Made by a program: the position numbers and the translations under genes
In this document: positions 34,542-42,928 of the stretch, piece after piece
Position numbering within the stretch: position 1 is the first letter of the stretch
Layout of the letters: each line of letters begins with the position of its first letter
DNA from: Martinezella tropici
Lineage (GTDB): Bacteria > Pseudomonadota > Alphaproteobacteria > Rhizobiales > Rhizobiaceae
Reading direction: 5' to 3'
Assembly: GCF_003287875.1 (NCBI RefSeq)
Contig: NZ_QMKK01000046.1
Location: 248,001 to 312,000, forward strand
DNA: 64,000 nucleotides
The notes under the pieces: model-generated
Databases searched by the model: none
What the model saw: the letters and a program-made list of their open reading frames with translations, nothing else
What the model was told of the DNA's origin: nothing

Positions 34542-35741
34542 ATGGCCGAGACCACGCCGCTTTACGACACCTACCTGCGCGCTCCGCTGCGGTTCGAGCG
34601 AGGCGAGGGCGTCTGGCTGGTTACCGAAAACGGCGAGCGCTATCTCGATTTCGCAGCCGGCGTGGCGGTCAATTCGCTGGGTCACGCCCATCCTCATCTG
34701 GTCGCCGAATTGAAGGCGCAGGCCGACAAGGTCTGGCACCTGTCCAACCTGTATGAAGTACCGGGCCAGGAAAAGCTGTCGAAGCGTCTGACGGAAGTGA
34801 CATTCGCCGACAAGGTGTTCTTCACCAATTCGGGCGCGGAGGCGCTGGAATGCGCCATCAAGACGGCGCGGCGCTATCAGTTTGCCAAGGGGCATCCCGA
34901 AAAGTTCCATATCATCACCTTCGAAGGCGCCTTCCACGGCCGCACCATCGCGACGATCGCCGCCGGTGGCCAGGAGAAGTATATCGAAGGCTTCGGTCCG
35001 AAGGCGCCGGGTTTCGATCAGGTGCCGTTCGGCGATCTCGATGCCGTGCGTGCCGCCATTACGGATGCGACGGCTGGAATCCTCATTGAACCAGTTCAGG
35101 GCGAGGGCGGCATTCGTCCCGCGACCAACGAGTTCCTGCGCGGACTGCGTGAGATCTGCGACGAGCACGGCCTGCTTTTGATCCTCGACGAAGTACAGTG
35201 CGGCGTCGGCCGCACGGGCAAGCTCTTCGCCTATGAATGGGCCGGGATCAAGCCGGATATCATGGCTGTCGCCAAGGGCATCGGCGGCGGTTTCCCGCTC
35301 GGCGCCTGCCTTGCGACGGCGGAAGCCGCCTCAGGCATGAAGGCGGGAACGCATGGCTCGACCTATGGCGGCAATCCGCTTGCCATGGCGGTCGGCAATG
35401 CGGTTCTCGATATCGTGCTTGCCGAAGGCTTCCTGCAGCATGTGCGCGATGTGGCCCTGGTGTTCCGCCAGGGGCTCGCCTCGCTCAAGGACCGCTTTCC
35501 CGATATCATCGAGGACGTTCGCGGTGAAGGCCTGATGCTCGGCATCAAGGCGGCCATTCCGCAGGGAGAGCTGCTGCAGGCAATCCGTGCCGAGCATCTG
35601 CTCGGCGTTCCGGCCGGCGACAACGTCATCCGCCTGCTGCCGCCGCTGGTCGTTACAGCCGAAGAAGCACGCGAAGGTCTTGCTCGCCTGGAGCGAGCCG
35701 CCGAGCGTGCGCGCGCTGCCCGCGTCAAAAAATCGGCTTAA
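34542..35741 (+). CDS. argD: Acetylornithine aminotransferase (ArgD)
   Basis: A 399-aa class III PLP aminotransferase converting N-acetylglutamate semialdehyde to acetylornithine; it may also serve lysine synthesis. Seen are NSGAEALECAIKTAR, the FHGRT motif, LILDEVQCGVGRTG with the PLP-contact Asp and the Schiff-base Lys in AVAKGIGGGFPLG. I chose ATG 34542 (AGGAG eight bases upstream) over ATG 34536, which is only two bases from that site. It is followed by argF after a repeat unit, so the two arginine genes are probably co-transcribed. Confidence 0.93.
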   Translation: MAETTPLYDTYLRAPLRFERGEGVWLVTENGERYLDFAAGVAVNSLGHAHPHLVAELKAQADKVWHLSNLYEVPGQEKLSKRLTEVTFADKVFFTNSGAEALECAIKTARRYQFAKGHPEKFHIITFEGAFHGRTIATIAAGGQEKYIEGFGPKAPGFDQVPFGDLDAVRAAITDATAGILIEPVQGEGGIRPATNEFLRGLREICDEHGLLLILDEVQCGVGRTGKLFAYEWAGIKPDIMAVAKGIGGGFPLGACLATAEAASGMKAGTHGSTYGGNPLAMAVGNAVLDIVLAEGFLQHVRDVALVFRQGLASLKDRFPDIIEDVRGEGLMLGIKAAIPQGELLQAIRAEHLLGVPAGDNVIRLLPPLVVTAEEAREGLARLERAAERARAARVKKSA

Positions 35742-35770
35742 GCTTACCGCCCGCATTTGGGGCGATTACT

Positions 35771-35863
35771 GCGCCGCGCGTCGAGGCGACGCGCAAGGAC
35801 GCAGTAACATTTAGGAATCGCATAAGCTTTCCATAAATCGATGCCGATTTAAGGGCTTATGCG
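35771..35863. repeat. Two-hairpin rhizobial repeat, copy 2 (argD-argF gap)
   Basis: Same order as the unit after phoB: a GCGCGTC/GACGCGC hairpin (~35776-35794), the link AAGGACGCAGTAACAT, then a palindrome with arms CGCATAAG and CTTATGCG (35819-35863). It lies between argD and argF in the same transcription direction, so it would be inside an operon transcript. Confidence 0.8.
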
Positions 35864-35909
35864 TGCCCCACGCGGGCGTTATTGTTTTTTCTGGAGCACA
35901 GGTAAGGAC

Positions 35910-36827
35910 ATGGCTTCTCCGAAACACTTTCTCGATCTCTCTGCCGTTCCGGCTGCCGATCTGCGCAATATCATCGATGACGCGATCGTGCGAAAGAGCG
36001 CGCAGAAGGCCGGCACGGCCGACAAGCCGCTGGCCGGCAAGATGCTGGCGATGATCTTCGAGAAGCCGTCCACCCGAACTCGTGTTTCCTTCGACGTCGG
36101 CATGCGCCAGCTCGGCGGCGAAACGCTGTTCCTCTCGGGTACCGAGATGCAGCTTGGTCGCGCCGAAACGATAGGCGATACGGCGAAGGTGCTGTCGCGC
36201 TATGTCGACGCGATCATGATCCGCACGACGGATCATTCGCGCCTGCTGGAGTTGGCGGAACATGCGACGGTTCCGGTCATCAATGCGCTGACCGACGATA
36301 CGCATCCTTGCCAGATCATGGCTGATATCATGACCTTCGAAGAGCATCGCGGCCCGATCAAGGGCAAGACGCTCGCCTGGACGGGCGACGGCAACAACGT
36401 GCTGCATTCGCTGATCGAAGGTGCGGCACGCTTCGGCTATCGCATGAATATGGCGGTACCCCTTGGTTCCGAGCCGAAGGATCACTATCTGAACTGGGCC
36501 CGCAACGAGGGCGCCGAAATCATGCTCTCGCATGATGCAGACCGTGCGGTCGCCGGCGCCGATTGCGTGGTAACCGATACCTGGGTTTCCATGAATCAGG
36601 AGCACCGGGCACGCGGTCACAACGTCTTCCAGCCCTATCAGGTCAACAAGGCTTTGATGGCACAGGCCGGCAAAGACGCTTTGTTCATGCATTGCCTGCC
36701 CGCCCATCGCGGGGAGGAAGTGACGGACGAGGTGATCGATGGCCCGCAATCCGTTGTCTTCGATGAGGCGGAAAACCGCCTTCATGCGCAAAAGTCGATT
36801 CTTGCTTGGTGCCTGGGCGCGATCTGA
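35910..36827 (+). CDS. argF: Ornithine carbamoyltransferase (ArgF)
   Basis: A 305-aa enzyme making citrulline from ornithine and carbamoyl phosphate. The carbamoyl-phosphate loop EKPSTRTRVSF, the DDTHPCQ motif, and the ornithine site MHCLPAHRGEEV are complete. ATG 35910 follows TAAGGAC. It sits between argD and hslO on the plus strand, a common rhizobial order. Confidence 0.96.
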   Translation: MASPKHFLDLSAVPAADLRNIIDDAIVRKSAQKAGTADKPLAGKMLAMIFEKPSTRTRVSFDVGMRQLGGETLFLSGTEMQLGRAETIGDTAKVLSRYVDAIMIRTTDHSRLLELAEHATVPVINALTDDTHPCQIMADIMTFEEHRGPIKGKTLAWTGDGNNVLHSLIEGAARFGYRMNMAVPLGSEPKDHYLNWARNEGAEIMLSHDADRAVAGADCVVTDTWVSMNQEHRARGHNVFQPYQVNKALMAQAGKDALFMHCLPAHRGEEVTDEVIDGPQSVVFDEAENRLHAQKSILAWCLGAI

Positions 36828-36926
36828 AGATATCAAGCCGCGTCTCAAGGGCGCGGGCCCTAGAGCCGGATGGTCCTAGGTCGAAGCGACCTACGACCTG
36901 AATCCGGTCTAGAATCAAAGAATAGA

Positions 36927-36970
36927 GCATGACGGCGCCCGAAAACCGCTCTCACTTTTCGGCGTCATGC
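36927..36970. repeat. Palindromic repeat GCATGACG before hslO
   Basis: Perfect outer arms GCATGACG/CGTCATGC with an inner CCGAAAA/TTTTCGG pairing, ending five bases before the hslO ribosome site. A preceding segment (36862-36915) holds another small dyad AGGTCG-AAG-CGACCT. These match rhizobial intergenic palindromes. Being so close to the ribosome site, the hairpin could influence hslO translation. Confidence 0.7.
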
Positions 36971-36985
36971 TGCAGGAGTAAGCTA

Positions 36986-37975
36986 ATGGCAGAAAATGCC
37001 GCCTCGCTGGGTCAGTTCGATTTCGCCGGTGACGATCACGTTGTCCCCTTCCAGGTGGAAGGTCTGGATGTGCGCGGCCGTGCCGTGCAACTTGGTCCGC
37101 TGCTGGACGCGATCCTTGCCCGGCACGACTATCCGGCGCCGGTCGCGCGGCTGCTCGCCGAAGCCATCGTCCTGACCGTCCTGCTCGGCACGTCGCTGAA
37201 ATTCGAAGGCAAGTTCACCGTGCAGACCAAGGGCGACGGTCCCGTCGACCTTCTGGTTGCCGATTTCTCAACGCCGGAAAACGTTCGGGCCTACGCGCGT
37301 TTCGACGAAGAGGCGCTGGCCAAGGCAGTTGCGGAAGGCAGAACCGAGCCTGAGCAGCTGCTGGGCAAGGGCGTGCTCGCCTTCACCATCGATCAGGGCC
37401 GCTTCAGCCAGCCTTATCAGGGCATTGTCGCGCTTGATGGCGCCTCGCTGGAGGAGATTGCCGGCACCTACTTCCGCCAGTCTGAACAGATCCCGACACG
37501 CGTGCGCCTGGGTGCCGCCGAACTCTTCGATCGCGATAGCGACGGCAAGCCGCGTCACCGTTGGCGCGCCGGCGGCCTGATTGCGCAGTTTCTGCCCGAA
37601 GCGCCTGAGCGCATGCGCCAGCCGGACCTGCATGGCGGTGATGGCGATACCGGCATGCGCGACCACGTCGAGGACGATGCCTGGGCGGAAGCGCGCAGCC
37701 TGGTGGAAACCATCGATGCCGACGAGTTGACGGATCCGCAGGTCGGCACCGAGCGGCTCCTCTATCGCCTCTTCCACGAGCGCGGCGTGCGCGTTTACGA
37801 GCCGAAGGCGGTTTTCGATCGCTGTTCGTGCTCGCGCGATAAGCTGAAGGGTGTGCTGAAGGGCTTCACGGCCGAAGAGATCGAGGCAAGCCAGGACAAT
37901 GGCGAAATCGCCATGACCTGCGAGTTCTGCTCGACGACCTATCGTTTCGAAGTGTCGGAAATAGAAGCAGCTTGA
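36986..37975 (+). CDS. hslO: Redox-regulated chaperone Hsp33 (HslO)
   Basis: A 329-aa cytosolic holdase activated by oxidation. The zinc-binding Cys are present near the C-terminus as CSC (FDRCSCSRDKLKG) and CEFC (MTCEFCSTTYRF), the CxC...CxxC pattern that senses peroxide. The N-terminal domain has the family motif AEAIVLTVLLGTSLKFEGKFTVQ. ATG 36986 follows GCAGGAG. A repeat hairpin lies directly upstream. Confidence 0.94.
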   Translation: MAENAASLGQFDFAGDDHVVPFQVEGLDVRGRAVQLGPLLDAILARHDYPAPVARLLAEAIVLTVLLGTSLKFEGKFTVQTKGDGPVDLLVADFSTPENVRAYARFDEEALAKAVAEGRTEPEQLLGKGVLAFTIDQGRFSQPYQGIVALDGASLEEIAGTYFRQSEQIPTRVRLGAAELFDRDSDGKPRHRWRAGGLIAQFLPEAPERMRQPDLHGGDGDTGMRDHVEDDAWAEARSLVETIDADELTDPQVGTERLLYRLFHERGVRVYEPKAVFDRCSCSRDKLKGVLKGFTAEEIEASQDNGEIAMTCEFCSTTYRFEVSEIEAA

Positions 37976-37993
37976 CGCTGCACGTGGAGCGGC

Positions 37994-38386
37994 TCAGTTC
38001 AGCGTGCGCAGCAGGTTTGGTGTATCGAGGGAGAAGGCGGGGATCTTGACATGAAATTGCTCCCCGTCGTCCGTTTCCATCTGGTAATGGCCGAACATCA
38101 TGCCTGACGGCGTGTCCAGCGGGCAGCCCGAGGAATATTCATAGGTATCGCCGGGCTTCAGGTGCGGCTGCTCGCCGACCACGCCGGGTCCCGTTACCTC
38201 GTCCACGATGCCGTTCATGTCGGTAATGTGCCAATAGCGCGTCACCAGCTTGACGGCTTTCTTCGAATGGTTGGAGATGACGATGCGATATCCCCAGACA
38301 TAACGATCGTCGTCCGGATCGGATTGCTCCTCCAGATAAAACGGCTCTACCACCACCTCGATGTCGCGTGTGAGGGCGCGATACAT
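37994..38386 (-). CDS. apaG: ApaG protein
   Basis: A 130-aa ApaG (Co2+/Mg2+ efflux-associated) protein with a fibronectin-III-like fold. Typical stretches are YVWGYRIVISNHS, VKLVTRYWHITD, GVVGEQPHLKPGDTYEYSSG and MFGHYQM. Family length is ~125-130 aa, which fits the start ATG 38386; the longer frame to 38449 is unsupported. Converges with hslO. Molecular role is still unclear in the family. Confidence 0.92.
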   Translation of the reverse strand: MYRALTRDIEVVVEPFYLEEQSDPDDDRYVWGYRIVISNHSKKAVKLVTRYWHITDMNGIVDEVTGPGVVGEQPHLKPGDTYEYSSGCPLDTPSGMMFGHYQMETDDGEQFHVKIPAFSLDTPNLLRTLN

Positions 38387-38996
38387 GCTCGATACCTTGC
38401 CACTGCGCTGAAACGTCCGGCGCTCTTTCAAGCGGGGTGAACGTTCCAATATTTTCCTTTTCGCGGCATCTTATCCGCTTTCCACTGCTCCCGCAAAGTG
38501 CAGGATATCTAGCGGTATCCTATAACCTATTCCTTCCGTCAAGGAACGGCGTGATGAAAACTTGCGTGAACAGCCAATGCCTGCCGCAATTTAGCTATTA
38601 CGGCTAATGATGAAGGTTAACGGAGCGCTCCCAAAAGTATCTCGATCTGCTTGCCATTTGATCTTACCCGCCTTAGTGCCGCCAGCCCCGTTTCCAACGT
38701 GCAAAAACGCTTGCCGCAATTTCAGGTGCACTTGCAGGTCGGTCATCATATCTGTGCTTCCTGCAATCAAAATCTCCAGATCATATAATTCCTTGTCCGG
38801 TCTTATGTTCCGCTCGAAGAGAGCCGCGATTTTCTGTCGCAAAAATTTCGGCTATCATGTGATTCTGGCAATGCCCATGCCTCCCCCCTCCATTTGGGAA
38901 AGTATATTTCATGCGGGGCCGTCGATATCCAAACCGACTGTTTGAGCGCCTGGCATAAGGAGGGGTTGCGGTCACTGCTCGCAATAGGAGGTTTAT
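38387..38996. other. 610-base stretch without a confident gene
   Basis: Several overlapping short frames exist on both strands. The most protein-like is on the minus strand at 38591-38842 (83 codons from TTG), but it has no good ribosome site and no known relatives by eye. The base composition is more AT-rich than the neighbours. The last ~30 bases hold the ribosome site for the next gene. I see no repeat, tRNA or clear terminator. Confidence 0.4.
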
Positions 38997-39710
38997 ATGA
39001 GGCTTTCTGCCCCTGTTTATCATTTGAAGCGTAAGGCGAGGCTCCTGTCCCGTCAGCAGAATATCCCCTTGCATGCCGCGCTCGATCGCATCGCGGTCGG
39101 CGAAGGTTTTGGAGGCTGGAGTTTGCTTGCAAGCAAAACGAACACAGCCGTGTCCGCCAGTGAACTGTATTCGCGTTTAAGCCCTGGCGATCTGGTGCTG
39201 ATCGGCGCGCGGCGCGGTCACGGCAAGACCCTGATGAGCTTGCGGCTCGCCATCGAAGCCATGAAGGCTGGCAATCGCGGTGTCTTTTTCACGCTGGAAG
39301 ACACCGAGAAAGTGGTTCTGGACCGTTTTCCGATGATCGGTGCCGATCATGCGGAATTGGCATCGCTATTCGAATTCGATAATTCGGATGCCATCAGCGC
39401 TGACTATATCGTCGGGAAGCTGGCCGAGGCGCCGCGCGGCACATTGGCGGTCGTCGATTTTCTGCAGCTGCTCGATCAGAAGCGGGAAAAACCGGAGTTG
39501 ATGATCCAGGTTCAGATGTTGAAGGCGTTTGCGCGCGCCAGGGGCGTGATCGTCGTCTTTGTCTCGCAGATCGATCGCTCCTACGATCCGGCGCTGAAAC
39601 CCTTGCCCGATCTTTCGGATGTTCGCTTGCCGAACCCGCTGGATCTCAAATTGTTCAACAAGATGGTCTTCCTGGACAACGGCCTGGTCGAATTCAAGGC
39701 CGCCAGCTGA
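38997..39710 (+). CDS. Small RecA-fold (DnaB C-terminal/KaiC-like) ATPase
   Basis: A 237-aa protein. Walker A is GARRGHGKT at 70-78, Walker B AVVDFLQLLD at 151-160, and a DnaB-like sensor strand VIVVFVSQIDR lies near 184-194. This is the ATPase core of replicative helicases without their N-terminal domain and primase-binding parts. The first ~48 residues (LKRKARLLSRQQNIPLHAALDRIA, GFGGWSLLASK) form a short helical module that resembles N-terminal modules seen in other small bacterial proteins, not DnaB. GGAGG precedes the ATG. It is usually described only as a DNA helicase-like protein; its function is not known to me. Confidence 0.75.
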   Translation: MRLSAPVYHLKRKARLLSRQQNIPLHAALDRIAVGEGFGGWSLLASKTNTAVSASELYSRLSPGDLVLIGARRGHGKTLMSLRLAIEAMKAGNRGVFFTLEDTEKVVLDRFPMIGADHAELASLFEFDNSDAISADYIVGKLAEAPRGTLAVVDFLQLLDQKREKPELMIQVQMLKAFARARGVIVVFVSQIDRSYDPALKPLPDLSDVRLPNPLDLKLFNKMVFLDNGLVEFKAAS

Positions 39711-39791
39711 CCAGCTGACCCATGTCTTGCGAGATCGCCCGATGAGGGCAGGTTGGGCCGCCCAGATTTTCTCTGGGCGGCCCGATTGCAA

Positions 39792-40979
39792 TCAGGCGGA
39801 AATCTGCTCGAGCGCGCGAGCGAAATCCTCGACCAGATCGGCGCTGTCCTCGATGCCGGCGGAGAAGCGCACGGTACCCGGCGAAATGCCGAGTTCGGCG
39901 CGGGCTTCGTCGGTGAGGTTCTTGTGCGTCGTGGTGGCCGGATGGGTGATCAGGCTCTTCGAGTCGCCGAGATTGTTGGAAATCTTCACGATCTCCAGCG
40001 CGTTCTGCAGTTTGAAGGCTGCTTCCTTGCCGCCCTTCAGTTCGAAGGCGACGAGGGTCGAGCCGCCGCTCATCTGCTTGGCGATGATATCGGCTTGCGG
40101 ATGGTCCTTGCGGCCGGGATAGATCACGCGGGCGACCTTGTTCGTCTGCTCGGCCAGAAAGTCGGCAACCTTGGAGGCGTTCGCCGTCTGCTGCGCAACG
40201 CGCAGCGGCAGCGTCTCGATGCCCTTCAGCAGCGTCCAGGCGGTGAAGGGAGACATGGCCGGGCCGGTATGGCGGAAATAGTCCTGCAGGTTCTCGTCGA
40301 TCCACTGCTTGTCAGAGAGGATGACGCCGCCGAGAGAACGGCCTTGGCCGTCGATATGCTTGGTGGCGGAATAGACGACGATATGGGCGCCGAGTTCCAA
40401 AGGCTTCTGAAAAAGCGGCGTCGCGAAGACGTTGTCGACCACGACCTTTGCGCCGATCTGGTTGGCAAGCTTGGCGACGGCGGCAATATCGACCACTTCC
40501 AGCGTCGGATTGGTCGGGCTTTCGAGGAAGAAGAGCTTGGTGTTCGGGCGGATGGCCTTTTCCCAGTTCTCGGTGAAGCGGCCGTCGACCAGCGTGCATT
40601 CGATGCCGTATTTCGGCGCGAGCGTCTCGACCACCCAGCGGCAGGAGCCGAAGAGGGCGCGGGCAGCGACGATATGATCGCCTGCTTTCAGCTGGCAGAG
40701 GATGGCGGCGGAGACGGCGGCCATGCCCGAAGCGGTGGCGCGGGCGTCTTCGGCGCCTTCCAGAGCGCACATGCGCTTCTCGAACATATCGTTGGTGGGG
40801 CTGCCGTAGCGGGCATAGATGAAACCATCCGTCTCGCCCTTGAAGCGGGCTTCCGCCGCTTCCGAGGTGTCGTAGACGAAGCCCTGGGTCAGATAGATTG
40901 CTTCGGAGGTCTCGCCGAATTGCGAACGGAGCGTTCCGCCGTGAACGAGCTGGGTTGCGGGGCGCCAAGTCTTGCTCAT
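39792..40979 (-). CDS. metZ: O-succinylhomoserine sulfhydrylase (MetZ)
   Basis: A 395-aa PLP enzyme of the Cys/Met metabolism family, making homocysteine from O-succinylhomoserine and sulfide. Clear features are YARYGSPTND, ATASGMAAVSAAIL, FLESPTNPTLEV with the PLP Asp region VVVDNVFATP, and the Schiff-base Lys in VYSATKHIDGQGR. ATG 40979 is chosen (MSKTWRPATQLVHGG); the in-frame ATG at 41051 lies inside the riboswitch. The SAM-II aptamer and terminator upstream show control by S-adenosylmethionine. Confidence 0.93.
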   Translation of the reverse strand: MSKTWRPATQLVHGGTLRSQFGETSEAIYLTQGFVYDTSEAAEARFKGETDGFIYARYGSPTNDMFEKRMCALEGAEDARATASGMAAVSAAILCQLKAGDHIVAARALFGSCRWVVETLAPKYGIECTLVDGRFTENWEKAIRPNTKLFFLESPTNPTLEVVDIAAVAKLANQIGAKVVVDNVFATPLFQKPLELGAHIVVYSATKHIDGQGRSLGGVILSDKQWIDENLQDYFRHTGPAMSPFTAWTLLKGIETLPLRVAQQTANASKVADFLAEQTNKVARVIYPGRKDHPQADIIAKQMSGGSTLVAFELKGGKEAAFKLQNALEIVKISNNLGDSKSLITHPATTTHKNLTDEARAELGISPGTVRFSAGIEDSADLVEDFARALEQISA

Positions 40980-40997
40980 GCCATCACCACTTTCAAA

Positions 40998-41030
40998 ACA
41001 AAAAAACCGGTCGCAAAAGCAGACCGGTTC
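40998..41030 (-). terminator. Intrinsic terminator between the SAM-II aptamer and metZ
   Basis: On the minus strand, stem AACCGGTC/GACCGGTT (arms at 41022-41029 and 41005-41012) with loop TGCTTTTGC is followed by a run of seven T. It lies just before the metZ start and downstream of the aptamer. The aptamer end (GACCGGGG) can pair with the CCGGTC of the stem, so an antiterminator is possible. Confidence 0.75.
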
Positions 41031-41032
41031 AA

Positions 41033-41094
41033 CCCCGGTCTTTTTAGCCATTTGTTTAACGTGGCTGCAAGCCGACCGGCCAAATCACCACGGG
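41033..41094 (-). ncRNA. SAM-II riboswitch
   Basis: On the minus strand the SAM-II core is complete: P1 arms CGTGG (41092-41088) and CCACG (41064-41060), the loop beginning TGATTTGGCC, the GCTTGCAG stretch before the second P1 arm, and the 3' part TTAAACAAATGGCTAAAAAG that forms the pseudoknot. The aptamer binds S-adenosylmethionine and here controls metZ, as known for alphaproteobacterial metA/metZ leaders. Confidence 0.92.
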
Positions 41095-41173
41095 ATAAGT
41101 TGCAATACTGCCGTTGACGGCTTGCGTCAATTCCCCGAGTTTGGTTTTGTCTGCGGCAAATTATGGATGAGGC

Positions 41174-42268
41174 ATGATGGCTCGCAATACTGGAATCTTG
41201 GCCGATCGCGCCATCGCGGCGTTGTTTGAAACGGGGCGGCTGACGAGCGAGAGAGAACTGGACGTCGATCAGATCCAGCCGGCAAGCCTTGACTTGCGGC
41301 TCGGTTCGCATGCCTTCCGTGTCCGCGCCAGCTTCATGCCCGGCCCGTCGCATCTGGTCGCCGACAAGCTGGACCGGCTGAAGCTGCATGTTGTCGATCT
41401 CTCCGAAGGCGCGGTGCTGGAAACCGGCTGCGTCTATATCGTGCCGCTGATGGAGCGCCTCGACCTGCCTGAGGACATGTCGGCCTCCGCCAATCCGAAG
41501 AGCTCGACCGGCCGTCTCGATATCTTTACCCGCGTCATCACCGACCGGGCGCAGGAATTCGACAAGATCCCGGCCGGCTATTCCGGGCCGCTCTATCTCG
41601 AAATCAGCCCGCGCACCTTCCCGATCGTCGTTCGCCGCGGCTCGCGCCTGTCGCAGATCCGCTTCCGCGTCGGCCAGGCCCTGCTCACCGAGCCGGAACT
41701 GCTGGCGCTGCACGAAACCGAGACGCTGGTCGCCAGCAAGAAGCCGAATATCACCGGTGGCGGCATCGCGCTGTCGATCGATCTTGCCGGTGATAAGGAA
41801 GGGCTGATCGGCTATCGCGGCAAGCACCACACGGCCGTCGTCGATGTCGACAAGAAGGCCCAGCACGATATTTTCGATTTCTGGGAACCGCTCTACAGCC
41901 GCGGCCGGACCGAGCTGATACTCGACCCCGATGAATTCTACATCCTCGTCTCGCGCGAGGCGGTGCATGTTCCCCCGCATTTCGCCGCCGAAATGACGCC
42001 CTTCGATCCGCTGGTCGGCGAATTCCGCGTCCATTATGCCGGCTTCTTCGATCCCGGCTTCGGCCATGCCCCGGCCGGCGGCCGCGGCAGCCGCGCCGTG
42101 CTGGAAGTGCGCAGCCACGAAGTGCCCTTCATCCTCGAAGACGGCCAGATCGTCGGCCGCCTGATCTACGAACACATGCTGGAACAGCCGAGCAGCCTCT
42201 ACGGCTCCGGCCTCGGCTCGAACTATCAGGCGCAGGGCCTGAAGCTCTCCAAGCACTTCCGGCTCTGA
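41174..42268 (+). CDS. dcd: 2'-deoxycytidine 5'-triphosphate deaminase, double-length type (Dcd)
   Basis: A 364-aa dCTP deaminase of the two-domain form found in alphaproteobacteria (single-domain enzymes have ~190 aa). The N-terminal half has IQPASLDLRLG and the active-site stretch SANPKSSTGRLDIFTRV; the C-terminal half repeats the fold (FDPLVGEFRVHYAGFFDPGFG). The product dUTP feeds dTMP synthesis. Start ATG 41174 or 41177 after GGATGAGG. The last 84 bases, stop included, recur at 42959-43042 beyond an inserted gene. Confidence 0.92.
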   Translation: MMARNTGILADRAIAALFETGRLTSERELDVDQIQPASLDLRLGSHAFRVRASFMPGPSHLVADKLDRLKLHVVDLSEGAVLETGCVYIVPLMERLDLPEDMSASANPKSSTGRLDIFTRVITDRAQEFDKIPAGYSGPLYLEISPRTFPIVVRRGSRLSQIRFRVGQALLTEPELLALHETETLVASKKPNITGGGIALSIDLAGDKEGLIGYRGKHHTAVVDVDKKAQHDIFDFWEPLYSRGRTELILDPDEFYILVSREAVHVPPHFAAEMTPFDPLVGEFRVHYAGFFDPGFGHAPAGGRGSRAVLEVRSHEVPFILEDGQIVGRLIYEHMLEQPSSLYGSGLGSNYQAQGLKLSKHFRL

Positions 42269-42274
42269 TCGATT
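42161..42274. repeat. dcd 3'-end repeat, copy A (end of the intact gene)
   Basis: This segment aligns without gaps to 42929-43042. The last 84 bases (from 42191) differ at only three positions, all third codon positions that keep the amino acid, and identity continues six bases past the stop. The first 30 bases are more diverged. Confidence 0.9.
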
Positions 42275-42302
42275 AGTCCACCGCTTTAACCGAGGACATC
42301 CT

Positions 42303-42887
42303 ATGATCGACGTGGAGCAAGTTATACTGTCATATCAAGAGGATGTACCGACGAACTTATTGGACGATTTCAAACGACACCTCGACAGCAGTGGAATAGG
42401 TCTGAAGACAGAGACCCGCCCTATCAATGCATACGCCAGTTTTGAATGGGCTGTGCCGACGCTTATTGCGGTTTTCATTCTCCGATCGTATTTCGATGCT
42501 TTTTTCAAGGAAGCGGGGAAAGATCACTATCAAATCCTAAAAGCCGGTGTCAGCTTACTTCTTAGGAAAATACTGGGCGTTCATCCTGAAAATCGGCCGA
42601 AAGGGCGCTCCTTAATTTTTTCGATTCAATCGGTTACTCGCGACGGTGCCCGCATAAAATTCATTTTTCCGGAAGGTGTATCTCACGAGACATATGATGA
42701 AATCGTTGAGGCTTTACTTGACATACTAGCAACTCACTATTCGAGCCAAGGCGAAGATGAGCTCTCTGAAATGCTGGTTAGCACTCCCCCATTGGGAAGA
42801 GTTTACTATTTTGAATATTCTTTAGAAAAGCGATCTTGGTCTGTATTGGACTGGAAGAACGATTTAGAAGTTAGACAGAAGGACTAG
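42303..42887 (+). CDS. Orphan hypothetical protein, AT-rich, inserted behind dcd
   Basis: A 194-aa protein with GAGG eight bases before ATG 42303. A single hydrophobic segment (~48-66, FEWAVPTLIAVFILRSYF) is preceded by ~45 polar residues and followed by a helical stretch (KEAGKDHYQILKAGVSLLLRK) and a mixed C-terminal domain (~105-194). The codon use is clearly more AT-rich than all neighbours (many AAA, GAA, TTT, ATA-type codons), pointing to recent acquisition. It lies between two copies of the dcd tail. I do not recognise a family; the build (one helix near the N-terminus plus a cytosolic domain) would fit a membrane-anchored effector, but that is speculation. Confidence 0.7.
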   Translation: MIDVEQVILSYQEDVPTNLLDDFKRHLDSSGIGLKTETRPINAYASFEWAVPTLIAVFILRSYFDAFFKEAGKDHYQILKAGVSLLLRKILGVHPENRPKGRSLIFSIQSVTRDGARIKFIFPEGVSHETYDEIVEALLDILATHYSSQGEDELSEMLVSTPPLGRVYYFEYSLEKRSWSVLDWKNDLEVRQKD

Positions 42888-42928
42888 TGGAAAGGATCGC
42901 ACCGTCGAAGTGGTTAGATCGTCATTCG

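Noticed and set aside
38591..38842. 83-codon minus-strand frame in the gap before the RecA-fold ATPase
   Set aside because: Starts at TTG without a ribosome site and resembles no family I know; kept only as a remark in the gap entry.
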